From an uncultured Psychrobacter sp. (GTDB lineage Bacteria; Pseudomonadota; Gammaproteobacteria; Pseudomonadales; Moraxellaceae), in NCBI GenBank assembly GCA_947489525.1, contig CANLDW010000003.1, positions 62,001 through 126,000 on the forward strand: DNA of 64,000 nt, written 5' to 3'. Both the position numbers and the translations under genes were made by a program. The notes under the pieces are model-generated. The model ran no database searches and had not been told where the DNA came from. It saw only the letters and a list, made by a program, of their open reading frames with translations. This document shows, piece after piece, positions 9,948 to 17,924 of the stretch. Positions within the stretch are counted from its first letter, which is position 1; the number at the start of each line of letters is the position of its first letter.

Positions 9948-10107
9948 TATAGTCAATACGAAATAAAATCGATACGTTGATATTGTTGTGCTACTGGTAC
10001 AAACTTTCCTTGCTTGCTGTGCGCTTCGCACTTTTCGATGCTACGCAACTGTTATCTAAACAAGTATCCCAGTAGCAGGATATCGGTTTTAAAGTGAATC
10101 AACTATA
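9948..10107. repeat. MITE-like element with imperfect terminal inverted repeats (copy A)
   Basis: A 160-base non-coding block bounded by TATAGTCAATACGAAATAAA on the left and, read in reverse complement from the right, TATAGTTGATTCACTTTAAA. It has an internal short palindrome (GTGCGCTTCGCAC) and no open frame. Copy B at 46494-46600 has the same kind of TATAGTC ends. It fills most of the 317-base gap between the regulator gene and nadC. The remainder of the gap holds the nadC operator. Confidence 0.55.
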
Positions 10108-10191
10108 TATCTATCAAAGCTGGAGAACACGAGTTGCATATTTATAAATTGTCTTCTATACGCTTGTCAGTTCACTAACTTTACGCTATAT

Positions 10192-10212
10192 TTATGCTCA
10201 TTTTGAGTTTAA
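10192..10212. promoter_or_regulatory. Palindromic operator upstream of nadC
   Basis: The left arm TTATGCTCA and spacer TTT are identical to the site at 8710-8730. The right arm TGAGTTTAA differs from the perfect TGAGCATAA at two positions. It lies 44 bases before the nadC start. Second half of the evidence for a NAD regulon controlled by the protein at 8904-9938. Confidence 0.8.
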
Positions 10213-10255
10213 TGTACGACTGCTCAAGACTTACTTACCACATAGGCGAGAATAA

Positions 10256-11116
10256 ATGAAAGCACAGCGAGAGCCAGCTCTAGATCAAGTAGTACTCAAA
10301 CCCTTAGTTGCAGCCGCTTTAATAGAAGATTTAGGTCGCCGCGGTGATGTCACCTCGCAAGCAACGATTCCAGTAGACAAACAAGCGACATTACAGATCA
10401 AAGCGCGGCAAGCAGGTGTGATATGCGGTATGGACTTGGCTCGTCTTGCTTTTGCGCTGGTAGATCGTGAGATTCATTTTGATAGTCAAGTTCAAGATAG
10501 CGACTTTGTGGACGCCGGCAGCGTACTCGCAACAGTGCAAGGTAATGCACGGCATTTGCTGACAGCAGAGCGTACGGCGCTTAACTTTTTAACGCATCTT
10601 AGCGGCATAGCAACAGCGACGAGACAAATCGTAGATAGTGTTGCTGAATATCAGACGAAAATTACCTGCACGCGCAAAACCATTCCCGGTCTACGTATTG
10701 TGCAAAAATACGCCGTACGCTGCGGCGGTGGTCGCAACCACCGTATGGGACTCGATGACGCGATCTTAATCAAAGACAATCATATCGCCATCGCAGGAGA
10801 TATCAAAACCGCAGTCAAGCAAGCAAAAGACTTTGCAGGACATCTGATTCCAATTGAGATTGAGGTCGATACTTTAGAGCAACTGGAGCAAGCTTTAGAT
10901 GCTGAGGTGAGTTTGGTGCTGCTAGATAATATGAGTCTTGAGACGCTTAGACAAGCGGTTAAAATGTGTCAAGGACGCGCAAAAACAGAAGCCTCTGGCG
11001 GCGTTACTCCGCAGACCGTACCTGCTATCGCGCAGACAGGTGTAGATTTTATTGCTATGGGCTATCTAACCCATAGTACAACAGCGCTTGATATTGGACT
11101 TGATTTTAGAACTTAG
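10256..11116 (+). CDS. nadC: Nicotinate-nucleotide pyrophosphorylase (quinolinate phosphoribosyltransferase)
   Basis: Converts quinolinate and PRPP to nicotinate mononucleotide, the step after NadA. Its 286 residues match the family. Signatures are EDLGRRGDVTS near the N-terminus, TAERTALNFLTHLSGIAT, TRKTIPGLR, the GGGRNHRMGLDD active-site stretch followed by ILIKDNHI, EASGGV and AMGYLTHS. The start ATG has AGGCGAG upstream. It is monocistronic, with its own copy of the NAD operator. Confidence 0.95.
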   Translation: MKAQREPALDQVVLKPLVAAALIEDLGRRGDVTSQATIPVDKQATLQIKARQAGVICGMDLARLAFALVDREIHFDSQVQDSDFVDAGSVLATVQGNARHLLTAERTALNFLTHLSGIATATRQIVDSVAEYQTKITCTRKTIPGLRIVQKYAVRCGGGRNHRMGLDDAILIKDNHIAIAGDIKTAVKQAKDFAGHLIPIEIEVDTLEQLEQALDAEVSLVLLDNMSLETLRQAVKMCQGRAKTEASGGVTPQTVPAIAQTGVDFIAMGYLTHSTTALDIGLDFRT

Positions 11117-11311
11117 AGTTTTTAACAATAAAAATCCCGCAGAACTCAAAAACTTTATCGATAACGCTACATATAAAGACTAAGCGAAGTTTATGATTTA
11201 ATTCGCTTATCTTCTTATGCTACAATGCCGCTTTAAACTAGCTACTTGGTCATCGTTGCACTCGCACGATGGCCTTATTTTTTATGATATCGATAAACAA
11301 GCGAGCGCTCA

Positions 11312-11953
11312 GTGAATACTGAAATTATCAAAATCATTCTGGCCTTTGTGGTACTGATTAACCCTTTTAGTGCGCTGACGCTATTTTTAGATCTTACCCG
11401 CGGCTATTCCATGCACAGTCGGCGTAAAGTGGCACGCGTGGCTTGTCTGACCATTTTTATTACCATTAGTTTTTTTACGGTAGCAGGTGAGACCTTGCTC
11501 AAGGCGCTTGGTATCTCTATCGGCTCCTTCCAACTGGCAGGCGGCATACTCGTGTTCTTGATTGCGCTAAATATGATGAACGGGGATGGTAATCCAGTTA
11601 AACCCGATCAAGAAAACTTCGATATTGAATACGATAAACACGCACCGCCGAGTACCGCCTCAGCAGTCGTACCCCTGGCGATCCCTATGATGATAGGCCC
11701 TGGCGGTATCTCGACGGTGATTATTTACTCCTCTCAAGTCTCAGGTGTTTTGCAAATATCAGCGATTATCATTGCAGGACTGCTCATCAGTCTTTTTTGT
11801 TATCTGGCGCTGATGGCAGCTGGTCGTATTAGTCGTTTGTTAGGTGATACAGGTCTTAACATTATGAGCCGTATCATGGGTATGTTACTGGCTGCAGTTT
11901 CTATTGAAATTATCGTCAGTGGTCTGCGGACCTTGTTTCCGAACTTATTATAA
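11312..11953 (+). CDS. MarC/YchE-family inner-membrane protein
   Basis: A 213-residue protein with about six hydrophobic helices. LINPFSALTLFLDLTRGYS at the N-terminus and AIPMMIGPGGISTVIIYSS in the middle are MarC-family signatures. The biochemical function of the family is not settled, and the old link to multiple antibiotic resistance was not upheld. It uses a GTG start at 11312. A strong terminator follows at 12040. Confidence 0.85.
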   Translation: MNTEIIKIILAFVVLINPFSALTLFLDLTRGYSMHSRRKVARVACLTIFITISFFTVAGETLLKALGISIGSFQLAGGILVFLIALNMMNGDGNPVKPDQENFDIEYDKHAPPSTASAVVPLAIPMMIGPGGISTVIIYSSQVSGVLQISAIIIAGLLISLFCYLALMAAGRISRLLGDTGLNIMSRIMGMLLAAVSIEIIVSGLRTLFPNLL

Positions 11954-12039
11954 AAGTGCTTAGATAATTGGATTTATACTTAATTTACCTGCTATTATGA
12001 TGAGTAGTTCATCAGTACTAACAACTCAGATTTTTTTGA

Positions 12040-12070
12040 CCGAATACCTTGATAAGGTGTTCGGTTTTTT
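12040..12070 (+). terminator. Rho-independent terminator after the marC-family gene
   Basis: Stem CCGAATACCTT with AAGGTGTTCGG (one G-T wobble) around a short GAT loop, followed by six T. The orientation serves the + strand gene ending at 11953. Confidence 0.88.
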
Positions 12071-12101
12071 CGTTGCGGCTCCATGAACAATTTGCGTCAC
12101 T

Positions 12102-12704
12102 TTAGCCTTGATACAGATGCCAGGCGAGATAAAACATAAGCAGACCGACTAGTGCATCTAGTACATTCCACGCTTTGGGTTTTGCAAATAAAGGTTGCAG
12201 TAAACGCGCGCCATAACCCAAAGCAAAAAAGAACACAAACGATGCACTGACAGCGCCCAGCGCAAAGGTCAGTTTACTACTCGCGCCTGTTGATACCATA
12301 CCAACGAGCACTAACGTATCTAGATAGACGTGCGGGTTTAGCCAAGTAAAGCCAAAACATAGCAGCAAAGACTTTTGCAGGCTCGTCACGACTTGTCCGC
12401 TAACATCAAGCGCGTGTGATAGACGTATACTGGCGTATAAACTTTGCAAACCATAACCGAGTAAAAACACAATACCAGCAAACTTAGCCACATCTATAAG
12501 GTTAGGATAGCGCGCGGTTACCGCACCAAAGCCTGCGACACCTGCTGAGATCAGTAGGGCGTCACTAACAGCGCAAAACAAACAAATATAAAAGATGTGT
12601 TCGCGTCTCAGGCCCTGTTTGAGAACGAAAGCGTTTTGAGAACCAATGGCAATAATAAGTGACAAACCCAGCAAAAACCCAGCGCTAAAATCAGTTGTAT
12701 TCAT
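12102..12704 (-). CDS. argO: LysE/ArgO-family amino-acid exporter
   Basis: A 200-residue, six-helix transporter. IAIGSQNAFVLKQGLRREH near residue 20 is the LysE/ArgO signature, and GFTWLNPHVYLDTLVLVG near residue 115 is the second conserved loop. Such proteins export arginine and/or lysine. No ArgP/LysG regulator is adjacent. Arginine rather than lysine is suggested only by resemblance, so the symbol is tentative. Confidence 0.85.
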   Translation of the reverse strand: MNTTDFSAGFLLGLSLIIAIGSQNAFVLKQGLRREHIFYICLFCAVSDALLISAGVAGFGAVTARYPNLIDVAKFAGIVFLLGYGLQSLYASIRLSHALDVSGQVVTSLQKSLLLCFGFTWLNPHVYLDTLVLVGMVSTGASSKLTFALGAVSASFVFFFALGYGARLLQPLFAKPKAWNVLDALVGLLMFYLAWHLYQG

Positions 12705-12965
12705 AAGGGGTTACGACTTATTAGAGACTAAAACGGTGACGTTTACTTACTGGCAGGGTAACCAAAAGCTGTTAAGATAAGTTATTAAATGGCTAAATGC
12801 AATAGTAGTGAATGCGTTAGTTGTGTATAGGCTTACTATGTGTTTACAGCAATGGCTTGTATCCGATTTAGGCGGTGCTGCTTGTTATCAGTGAAAACAA
12901 TCGCATATATAGGATAGAGATTTTATTGTTATATTTCAGCAGATAGGTGAGGAGCACTCTAGATA

Positions 12966-13703
12966 ATGGTCATCAGTTTGACAAGAATGCTACAGTCCTT
13001 TGGGCAAGCCGAAGAGGATTTGCCTACGAGTGCGGCAAGAACGATTCAGCAAGCAGTAAGTGACGAAGAGGGCATTACCGCAAAAGATGATGAGAGCCAA
13101 AAGCTATCACCGCTCAAAGAACCACAGCGTGCCAAACGCATTTGCGAGGCGCTTGCGCAAGTGAGTGATATAGGTTCACCAACGCCCCTAACTGATCGTT
13201 ACTTAGCTAATCGTGAAAACTGGCGCTCGCCCAATCGGCCCCCTTTTGACCCCGATACTCTATGGTATCTCAAACATGGACGCTGTCCGATTATGACTGA
13301 ACTTATCGATGTTGTTGATGAAGCGACTTTAAATGCTATGCCTATTGAAGCGGTGGCGATATTAGATCGGATAAATGGTAAGCTCAAACGTTATCGCGAG
13401 TGGAGTCAAGAGCTCAATGAGCAGCAACAACAGCAACACAATGAGCGCCAATTTGTTATCGATAAATTAGTGACTGAGAGCATACCAGAAGCACTATATC
13501 ACTATGAACAGCTACAACGGTTTAGTCCTCATCGCACTAAGAATACGATTGTGCAAGGTAGTATGACCGCAGGCGATATACTTACCGATCTATTTTTGGA
13601 GGTCGACTATGAGCTTGATGAGCTACTCGATGAGTTGCATCAAACTGTGCTTAATCGTTTGGCGTCTACGCATCGTTACGTCAAAAGCCGTACTCAAAAT
13701 TAA
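12966..13703 (+). CDS. Hypothetical protein, first of a three-gene set with similar C-terminal domains
   Basis: A 245-residue soluble protein of no family I recognise. It has an acidic, disordered-looking N-terminal third, a conserved-looking core (NRPPFDPDTLWYLKHGRCPI), a Gln-rich patch (NEQQQQQHNER, about residue 150) and a helical C-terminus (ESIPEALYHYEQLQRF, then DYELDELLDELHQ and HRYVKSR). The same spacing of helices ends the next two proteins. It has no signal or membrane segment. GGAG lies about 11 bases before the ATG. It heads a probable operon; the next gene is 51 bases downstream. Confidence 0.7.
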   Translation: MVISLTRMLQSFGQAEEDLPTSAARTIQQAVSDEEGITAKDDESQKLSPLKEPQRAKRICEALAQVSDIGSPTPLTDRYLANRENWRSPNRPPFDPDTLWYLKHGRCPIMTELIDVVDEATLNAMPIEAVAILDRINGKLKRYREWSQELNEQQQQQHNERQFVIDKLVTESIPEALYHYEQLQRFSPHRTKNTIVQGSMTAGDILTDLFLEVDYELDELLDELHQTVLNRLASTHRYVKSRTQN

Positions 13704-13754
13704 GTCATCATAATAATAAAGTGCGAAAAGTATAAGAAGTTTTAAGGAGTAATC

Positions 13755-14372
13755 ATGACTCAAGCTACAGCATTATTTGTGATGTTCATCCTATATGGTG
13801 TGTTGCCAGCAGCAGGGCTGTACTTGGGTTATCGCGGTATTAAAAAAGTCACTGCCCCCAAGATGCTTGAGTACAAAGCGATGCCGCAGTTGGGTTACAT
13901 TCCTGAAAAAAGCTTACCTGATGATATTAGAGCTAAGCTTGCTAGTATTGATGCTAAGGGGGAGAAGCTACGAGTCATATATGGTGATACCAACAATGAC
14001 GGAAAAATCGATGACACGGACACCGTCAATGAAACCTATATCATGATCCAAAATTTAATGGATAAACATATACCACAGGTTGTTGCCGACTATCGCCGCT
14101 TGCATGACTTAGACGGCGCAAGAGTTGATACAACTAAGATAAAAAATTCTGAGGTCACAGGTAAGGAGGCAGTGTTAGAAGTCCTTAATACGATTGATGC
14201 CCAATTTGACGATTTACTTGCAGCATCCTATCATCAAGATGGTCAAAAACTATTAGCGACTAATAGATACTTACAGCAGCGCTTTGATACGCCAGTGCCT
14301 CGTCAGACAACGCCGATAGCAACTTCTGTTAACGATACTCAAAGTATCGTTATTGACGATTCCAAGCGCTAA
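13755..14372 (+). CDS. Membrane-anchored hypothetical protein with an EF-hand-like loop
   Basis: A 205-residue protein with one N-terminal membrane helix (residues 5-25) and a cytoplasmic or periplasmic domain. Residues 78-89 (DTNNDGKIDDTD) match a dockerin/EF-hand calcium loop: D1, N3, D5, G6, I8, D9, D12. The C-terminal helices (KHIPQVVADYRRLHDL, DAQFDDLLAAS, NRYLQQR) echo those of both neighbours. AAGGAG lies close before the ATG. It is second of three closely spaced genes. Function unknown; calcium binding is inferred from the loop alone. Confidence 0.75.
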   Translation: MTQATALFVMFILYGVLPAAGLYLGYRGIKKVTAPKMLEYKAMPQLGYIPEKSLPDDIRAKLASIDAKGEKLRVIYGDTNNDGKIDDTDTVNETYIMIQNLMDKHIPQVVADYRRLHDLDGARVDTTKIKNSEVTGKEAVLEVLNTIDAQFDDLLAASYHQDGQKLLATNRYLQQRFDTPVPRQTTPIATSVNDTQSIVIDDSKR

Positions 14373-14394
14373 AGGAGTAGGAGAGTAGGTCAGT

Positions 14395-14931
14395 ATGAGT
14401 GTGCTTTTAGGAATAGGTATTATTAGCACTGTTACAGTGGTATACCTTGGTAAAAAAGGCTGGCAAGCGTTTCATAGTGCTGTGGGTATTACACCTGGCA
14501 CCCTAACTTATCAAGACCTAAGCATACCCGTTACCATGAGATGGCAGCAACTGGATTTAGACAAACGACATCTTGCAGATTTGCCTACCCATCTGTTGGC
14601 TCAACTACAACGTATCGATAACAAGACTGAGATTTATCTGTCTTACGAGCAAACACTAAACGAGCAATACATTACGCCTGTAGTGACTGAGAACCAGTTC
14701 AACGTGCAAAAACTTCTGCAAACGCGTCTGCCTGAGATGCTCGCTAGTCGCTACCGCTTATTTAACTCTAGTTTAAATACTCAAGATCATGCCAAACAAG
14801 AAGCGAATACGCTGCTACAAGAGGTACTCGACACGATCGAGCAGCGTCTTGATACCTTACTTAAACGCATTGAGGCTGACAACATACAAGAGCTGCGAGT
14901 GATGAAACGCTACATCGATAGTCAAGAATAA
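14395..14931 (+). CDS. Membrane-anchored hypothetical protein, third of the set
   Basis: A 178-residue protein with an N-terminal hydrophobic helix (residues 2-18, VLLGIGIISTVTVVYLG) and a helical domain ending in TRLPEMLASRYRLFN, EQRLDTLLKRIEAD and KRYIDSQ. This layout matches the ends of the two upstream proteins and, loosely, XpaC-like helical proteins. It starts 22 bases after the previous stop with GGAG upstream, so co-transcription is likely. It lacks the calcium-loop motif of its neighbour. No function can be assigned. Confidence 0.7.
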   Translation: MSVLLGIGIISTVTVVYLGKKGWQAFHSAVGITPGTLTYQDLSIPVTMRWQQLDLDKRHLADLPTHLLAQLQRIDNKTEIYLSYEQTLNEQYITPVVTENQFNVQKLLQTRLPEMLASRYRLFNSSLNTQDHAKQEANTLLQEVLDTIEQRLDTLLKRIEADNIQELRVMKRYIDSQE

Positions 14932-14958
14932 CATCACAGACTATGGCGCACGATAGTC

Positions 14959-14996
14959 AAAAAAAGCTGTCAATGAAGATTAAAGACAGCTTTTTT
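14959..14996. terminator. Bidirectional rho-independent terminator
   Basis: AAAAAAAGCTGTC pairs with GACAGCTTTTTT around a 13-base loop, giving a U-tract on either strand. It lies between the convergent hypothetical gene ending at 14931 and rluB ending at 15027, so it can serve both. Confidence 0.9.
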
Positions 14997-15026
14997 ATTG
15001 AAATTTAAACAACAGTATAGTACTCA

Positions 15027-15956
15027 TTAACCTTTATTACTGCGACCGCGACTATTACGCGACCCGCGACCAGCGCTACCGGTACTTTTTGTTTTATCAG
15101 TATTGTCTCGTTTGTGAGTAGTCCGTTGGTTATCACTGCGCCGTGCTTTTAGTGGTTTATTCTTAATCCGTTCTTGCTTTTCTTTAGCAGCGCCGTGCAG
15201 ACCTGTCCCATAGCGCGGACGCAAACTAACCAGATCGGTAAGGGTGTTGATATCCTTTTTATCGAGCTCTAAAAAACGACCCGTACGTAACTCTTTTGGC
15301 AAAGCAATCGTACCATAGCGCGTACGTAGCAAACGACTAACCTTGAGACCTTGTGATTCAAATAAGCGGCGCACCTCACGATTACGACCTTCTTTGAGCT
15401 TGACGTGATACCACTTATTCACGCCTTCACCGCCGCCTTCTTTTATATCTTCAAACTGCGCCATACCATCCTCTAGCATCACGCCTGCAGTCAGATTGCG
15501 CGCGATCTCTGGTGTTACCTCACCCAACACGCGTACAGCGTATTCGCGAGTGACTTCGTTTGAGGGGTGCATCAAGCGATGCGCCATCTCACCATCGTTC
15601 GTAAATAGGAGTAACCCCGTTGAGTTGATATCGAGACGTCCAACCATAACCCAGCGGTCGTGAGTCAGCTTCGGCAAGCGCTCAAAAACAGTAGGACGGC
15701 CTTCAGGGTCGCTTGCGGAGCACACCTCGCCCTCAGGTTTGTAGTAAGCCAACACGCGGCGACGCTTTTCGCTCTCAGCGGTATATTTTATTTGCCGACC
15801 ATCCACTCGAATCTCATCACCGGGCTGAACACGATCGCCGATAGTTGCAGGGCCATTATTGACGGAGACACGACCCGCTTTGATGACCTCTTCCATCTGC
15901 CGCCGAGAACCTAAACCCATACGGGCGAGTGCTTTTTGTAGTTTTTCATCTTTCAT
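15027..15956 (-). CDS. rluB: 23S rRNA pseudouridine synthase (RluB type)
   Basis: RsuA/RluB-family enzyme that isomerises a uridine in 23S rRNA. An N-terminal S4 RNA-binding domain (LQKALARMGLGSRRQMEEVI) is followed by the catalytic domain with GRLDINSTGLLLFTNDGE, whose Asp is the nucleophile, and GRNREVRRLFESQGLKVSRL. A basic disordered tail of about 65 residues (KARRSDNQRTTHKRDNTDK) is typical of RluB-like members. The start at 15956 (MKDEK) is set by AAGGA seven bases upstream; the frame is open ten codons further. Confidence 0.88.
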   Translation of the reverse strand: MKDEKLQKALARMGLGSRRQMEEVIKAGRVSVNNGPATIGDRVQPGDEIRVDGRQIKYTAESEKRRRVLAYYKPEGEVCSASDPEGRPTVFERLPKLTHDRWVMVGRLDINSTGLLLFTNDGEMAHRLMHPSNEVTREYAVRVLGEVTPEIARNLTAGVMLEDGMAQFEDIKEGGGEGVNKWYHVKLKEGRNREVRRLFESQGLKVSRLLRTRYGTIALPKELRTGRFLELDKKDINTLTDLVSLRPRYGTGLHGAAKEKQERIKNKPLKARRSDNQRTTHKRDNTDKTKSTGSAGRGSRNSRGRSNKG

Positions 15957-15980
15957 AACGATATCCTTGGGTCGGTAAAC

Positions 15981-15998
15981 GTACATTTCGCAATGTAC
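15981..15998. promoter_or_regulatory. Perfect palindrome upstream of rluB
   Basis: Arms GTACATT and AATGTAC flank a TCGC centre, 25 bases before the rluB start. It could be an operator or a 5' mRNA hairpin controlling rluB. No regulator is identified. Confidence 0.4.
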
Positions 15999-16136
15999 TA
16001 TAATCTATGTATGATAATAGCTGTCTATTCTACGCTATTTACCATAATGATACAGCGCCTCATTCAAAAGATATATCTAGAGTATCTTCAATAAGTTGCT
16101 ACGCTGTTAAGAAAGCCACAGATATAATATTATGAG

Positions 16137-16184
16137 TTATCTAATAGTTAAATTGACTAAAATTAACAGTCAATTATCTAATAG
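16137..16184 (+). promoter_or_regulatory. Candidate control region upstream of wza
   Basis: Two direct copies of TTATCTAATAG (16137-16147 and 16174-16184, 37 bases apart) bracket an inverted repeat AATTGACT / AGTCAATT with a 9-base loop (16151-16175). The TTGACT in the left arm could also serve as a -35, with TATCTA 16 bases later as a weak -10. It sits about 140 bases before wza, in the 368-base gap after rluB, the only non-coding interval before the capsule genes. No JUMPstart/ops element was seen there. Confidence 0.45.
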
Positions 16185-16324
16185 CTCATCACTTATGTTA
16201 TTATTGCCTTTTGTTTTTGCTTATCTATCATTAATAATAGCCAATGTGCTTGTCTTTTATTTAATGATTGCGCTACTTTAACAGTCGCTACTACCTGCAA
16301 CTGAGTACTATAAAGGTTTTTATT

Positions 16325-17401
16325 ATGCATCAATCATCCAAGCTACTGGGTGCAACAGGCTTACTACTCATAGGTTTGCTGTCTGGTTGTGCAAGTACTA
16401 CTATTAATTCTGGCTTACAGTCAGGCGATTTGCCACCAGTGGGCAGTTTTACTGCTGCTAATGGAATACAATTTAATGTCGTACCTTTGAGCCTAGCGAC
16501 ATTACCGCCAGCGCAGCCGCCACAAGTCAATAATGATATTTATCAGCTTATTCAGAACTCTACAAAGTCACAGTACAGAATTAGCGATGGTGATGTATTA
16601 GCGATTCAAGTAGCGGGCTACGAAGACGTCTCCAAAAACACAGCGGGGCATCCAGTAGACCAACAAGGCTATATTCAGTTTCCCTTAATTGGACGTATTC
16701 AAGCGGCAGGTCTCACAGTACCAGAGTTCACACAAAAGCTTCAATCTCAGCTGCGCCGTTATCTTAAATTCCCTGATCCACAAGTTAATATTGTAGAGTA
16801 TCGAGGTAATAGATTTTTTATTGACGGTCAAGTGAATAAGCCAGGAGAGTACCCGATAGCTGATGTCCCTGTATCTTTATATAGTGCGCTTTCATTAGCA
16901 GGAGGCGCAACAACACTTGGCGATTCTAACAGCGTTGTACTCAATCGTAATGGTCGCAGTTATAATCTCAGCTTGCAGGACCTACGTGAAGTAGGCGCTT
17001 CTGGCAATCAGATCTATATTCAAGATGGCGATTCTATTCACGTAAACAGTCAAAGCCGGAATCAAGTTTATGTATTAGGAGAGTTGGGCGAGATCGAGCC
17101 AGTTCCAATATTAGAGCAAGGATTAACATTAGCTCAAGTACTCGGTCAATCGGAAGGTTTAAACTCTTTTACGGCTGATGCAGCAAAGATATATGTTGTT
17201 CGTGACAATGTAGACTATCAACGTACTAATATTTATTATGTTGATATGCAGCATATAACTAATTTTGCGCTTGCCAATCGTTTTCAAATGCAGCCTAATG
17301 ATATTCTATACGTTGATCCAACTGGTCTGACGCGTTGGAATCGAGTGCTGAGTGCAATACTACCTTCAACGTCAGCAGTCAGAACGCTTTCAGACTTATA
17401 G
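16325..17401 (+). CDS. wza: Wza-type outer-membrane polysaccharide export lipoprotein
   Basis: Forms the outer-membrane channel of the Wzy-dependent capsule export machine. The start at 16325 (AAAGG about 6 bases upstream) places a lipobox LLSGC with Cys22 after a hydrophobic signal; an in-frame ATG 19 codons earlier would spoil the signal peptide. The polysaccharide export domain follows (RISDGDVLAIQVAGYEDVS, then QGYIQFPLIGRIQAAGLT), then SLBB-like repeats (FIDGQVNKPGEYPI and VYVLGELGEIEPVPI). Its 358 residues fit the family. It is first gene of the capsule locus. Confidence 0.93.
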   Translation: MHQSSKLLGATGLLLIGLLSGCASTTINSGLQSGDLPPVGSFTAANGIQFNVVPLSLATLPPAQPPQVNNDIYQLIQNSTKSQYRISDGDVLAIQVAGYEDVSKNTAGHPVDQQGYIQFPLIGRIQAAGLTVPEFTQKLQSQLRRYLKFPDPQVNIVEYRGNRFFIDGQVNKPGEYPIADVPVSLYSALSLAGGATTLGDSNSVVLNRNGRSYNLSLQDLREVGASGNQIYIQDGDSIHVNSQSRNQVYVLGELGEIEPVPILEQGLTLAQVLGQSEGLNSFTADAAKIYVVRDNVDYQRTNIYYVDMQHITNFALANRFQMQPNDILYVDPTGLTRWNRVLSAILPSTSAVRTLSDL

Positions 17402-17479
17402 TCTTATAGTCCCCCGTTCTTGTAGTAAACACTGTTTGAGATGCACTTTATTAAAAAATCGTTATAGGTAGTACAGTTT

Positions 17480-17911
17480 ATGGCATTTGAGAACATACTT
17501 GTTGTCTGCGTTGGTAATATTTGTCGCAGTCCTATTGCTGAGGCGTTATTAGCTAAACAATACCCTGAAAAGAATATTGATTCAGCAGGTGTTTCAGCGG
17601 TTGTTGGCCATGGCGCTGATAGTAAAGCAATAAAGGTTATGCAAGACGATGATATAGACATCAGCGCCCATATTGCCAAACAGATCAACGAATCTTTAGT
17701 AACGCGTGCAGATCTAATTTTAACAATGTCAGACTCACAGACTAAGTGGATTGAGAATCAATGGCCTCATAGTCGTGGAAAGACGTTTAAACTAGGTCAT
17801 TGGACAAATAAAGATATTGCTGACCCCTATAAGCTTGATGAACAAGCATTTATTACTGCTAAACAGGATATAGAAAATAGCCTTAAGCAGTGGACTGATA
17901 AAATTAGCTAA
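17480..17911 (+). CDS. wzb: Low-molecular-weight protein tyrosine phosphatase (Wzb)
   Basis: Cytoplasmic phosphatase that dephosphorylates the Wzc tyrosine kinase. The P-loop CVGNICRSP (Cys10 to Arg16) is near the N-terminus and the general-acid loop IADPYKLDE near residue 115. Its 143 residues match the family. It stands between wza and wzc in the usual wza-wzb-wzc order, 13 bases before wzc. Confidence 0.95.
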   Translation: MAFENILVVCVGNICRSPIAEALLAKQYPEKNIDSAGVSAVVGHGADSKAIKVMQDDDIDISAHIAKQINESLVTRADLILTMSDSQTKWIENQWPHSRGKTFKLGHWTNKDIADPYKLDEQAFITAKQDIENSLKQWTDKIS

Positions 17912-17924
17912 GCTATGGACCCTT

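Noticed and set aside
15957-16324. JUMPstart/ops element before wza
   Set aside because: No GGCGGTAG core was found in the upstream region.
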